Shown: positions 5,120 to 5,827 of the stretch, piece after piece
How positions within the stretch are numbered: the stretch's first letter is position 1
How the letters are laid out: each line of letters starts with the position of its first letter
Assembly: GCA_003250455.1 (NCBI GenBank)
Contig: QKGK01000410.1
Span: forward strand, 1-5,827
Source of the DNA: Chloroflexota bacterium
Lineage (GTDB): Bacteria; Chloroflexota; Anaerolineae; Anaerolineales; UBA11579
Length of the DNA stretch: 5,827 nucleotides
Direction of reading: 5' to 3'
The notes under the pieces: generated by a model
Seen by the model: only the letters and a program-made list of their open reading frames with translations
Database searches by the model: none
What the model was told of the DNA's origin: nothing
Translations under genes and position numbers: made by a program

Positions 5120-5827
5120 ATGGCAAAATCCAGGCGGAATCCCGACAGCAGTTTTAAGAGTAGTACCGGACGGTGGTTGATCCTTTCCGGGTTGGGGCTG
5201 ACCTTACTGATCATCGGGGGGATTGCATTTGCCCAACTGAAAGAATTCTGGCAGCAGCCCCTGGGTCCCAGCCTTGGATACGAAAACACCCCCACTTTCA
5301 CATATCCCCCCGTGTCCATCGTCCAACTGCCAGGAGAGGAGGAGGAGATTGCCCTCCTCGCAGGTACACCCACCCCATTGACAGCAGCCAATGGCCCCAC
5401 ACCCACCCCTGTCAGCCTGCCTACCTTCACCCCAAACGCAGTTTGCAGCCCCGAAGCCGAGATGATCTTGCTGGCCATCGGGATCGACTACCGCCCCGGC
5501 ACCTATACCTACGGGCTGGCCGATGTGATCCGCATTGTGCATGTCGATTTCAATTACCGGCGCATCTCTGTCCTTTCTTTACCCCGTGATACCTGGGTGG
5601 AAGTCCCGGATATTTCCGACCATTACGGCATCACCCATGCCAAGCTGAACCAGTCTTACTTTTACGGGACGCCTGCGATGGGCTATTACGACGGTCCTGG
5701 CGGCGGCGCCGGGCTGCTGGCCCGCACGCTGGACACCAACTTTGGCGTGCAGCCCCAGCATTACGGGGTCGTCAACATGCAGGTACTGATCGATATGATC
5801 GATGCCATCGGCGGGGTGGATATTTAT
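5120..5827 (+). CDS. LytR-CpsA-Psr (LCP) family protein (3' partial)
   Basis: LCP proteins transfer undecaprenyl-linked glycopolymers onto the cell wall or another surface acceptor. The frame is open to the window edge; 236 residues are visible. The start is the ATG at 5120, five bases after the upstream stop; an in-frame stop at 5084 rules out a longer N-terminus. A basic N-terminus (KSRR, K13, R18) precedes a membrane anchor (about 19-39). A stalk with four Glu in a row (73-76) and TPTP-type Thr/Pro repeats (about 83-105) follows. The LCP domain begins at about 114. It shows LLAIGIDYRPG (D123), GLADVIRIVHVD (D135), SVLSLPRDTWVEVP (R156, D157), ITHAKLNQSYFYGTP (172-185) and the start of the MQVLIDMIDAIGGVDI block. 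The Arg usual just before Asp in RxD is absent (GLAD). Tight spacing implies co-transcription and probably translational coupling with the 3D-domain gene. Confidence 0.9.
   Translation, partial: MAKSRRNPDSSFKSSTGRWLILSGLGLTLLIIGGIAFAQLKEFWQQPLGPSLGYENTPTFTYPPVSIVQLPGEEEEIALLAGTPTPLTAANGPTPTPVSLPTFTPNAVCSPEAEMILLAIGIDYRPGTYTYGLADVIRIVHVDFNYRRISVLSLPRDTWVEVPDISDHYGITHAKLNQSYFYGTPAMGYYDGPGGGAGLLARTLDTNFGVQPQHYGVVNMQVLIDMIDAIGGVDIY

Noticed and set aside
5333..5360. Purine-rich GGAGAGGAGGAGGAG run with a following CTCCTC, resembling a strong Shine-Dalgarno or hairpin
   Set aside because: It encodes the Glu run in the LCP stalk, is in frame with that gene, and no plausible start codon or new frame follows at a useful distance.
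5173..5589. Plus-strand ORF of 138 codons overlapping the start of the LCP gene
   Set aside because: It is in a different frame from the LCP protein, which has an anchor and clear domain motifs. This frame is His/Pro/Arg-rich and unrecognisable.

Overview
The window looks like a chromosomal segment of a GC-rich (about 58-60% by eye) Chloroflexota bacterium, most likely from the Anaerolineae. This assignment is by recognition, not by search. The clues are an LCP-family protein with the wording GLADVIRIVHVDF and MGYYDGPGGG, a cytochrome with the wording TWRC..CHxWDY, membrane-anchored proteins with Thr/Pro-rich stalks, and gene starts that mostly lack Shine-Dalgarno sequences. I see no mobile element, CRISPR array, tRNA or rRNA. 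All supported genes lie on the + strand.

Layout. Bases 2-598 hold the 3' part of a response regulator: a receiver domain with a coiled-coil tail and no DNA-binding domain. Bases 641-1423 encode an inositol-monophosphatase family enzyme (SuhB type). Bases 1478-2413 encode a membrane-anchored protein with two CxxCH haem sites. Bases 2445-3515 encode a membrane-anchored extracytoplasmic protein with a divergent SGNH/GDSL-hydrolase-like fold, in which Cys replaces the usual nucleophilic Ser. Bases 3558-3662 hold a small bacterial SRP RNA gene (ffs) with a near-consensus promoter and a T-tract terminator. Bases 3732-5114 encode a surface protein with DUF348 repeats, a G5 domain and a C-terminal 3D domain. 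Five bases later, at 5120, a LytR-CpsA-Psr (LCP) protein begins; it runs off the window.

How the genes relate. The last two protein genes form a probable cell-envelope operon: a 3D-domain protein of the kind linked to peptidoglycan cleavage, followed by an LCP protein of the kind that transfers glycopolymers to the wall. Four consecutive proteins (1478 to the end) are exported and membrane-anchored, so the right two thirds of the window is devoted to the cell surface, with the SRP RNA of the membrane-targeting machinery sitting among them. The first two genes (signalling and sugar-phosphate metabolism) show no clear functional link to the rest.

Regulation. Four promoters can be read. Two of them, before 1478 and 3732, are extended -10 elements (TG-A-TATACT and TG-A-TAAAAT) placed so close to the ATG that the transcripts should be leaderless or nearly so. 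The promoter before 2445 has a perfect TATAAT that overlaps the stop codon of the cytochrome gene. The ffs promoter is TTGACA-17-TATGCT and predicts a transcript start exactly at the first base of the SRP RNA closing stem. I found no clearly novel multi-gene system. The most unusual items are the Cys-substituted SGNH-like protein and the repeated leaderless-promoter arrangement.
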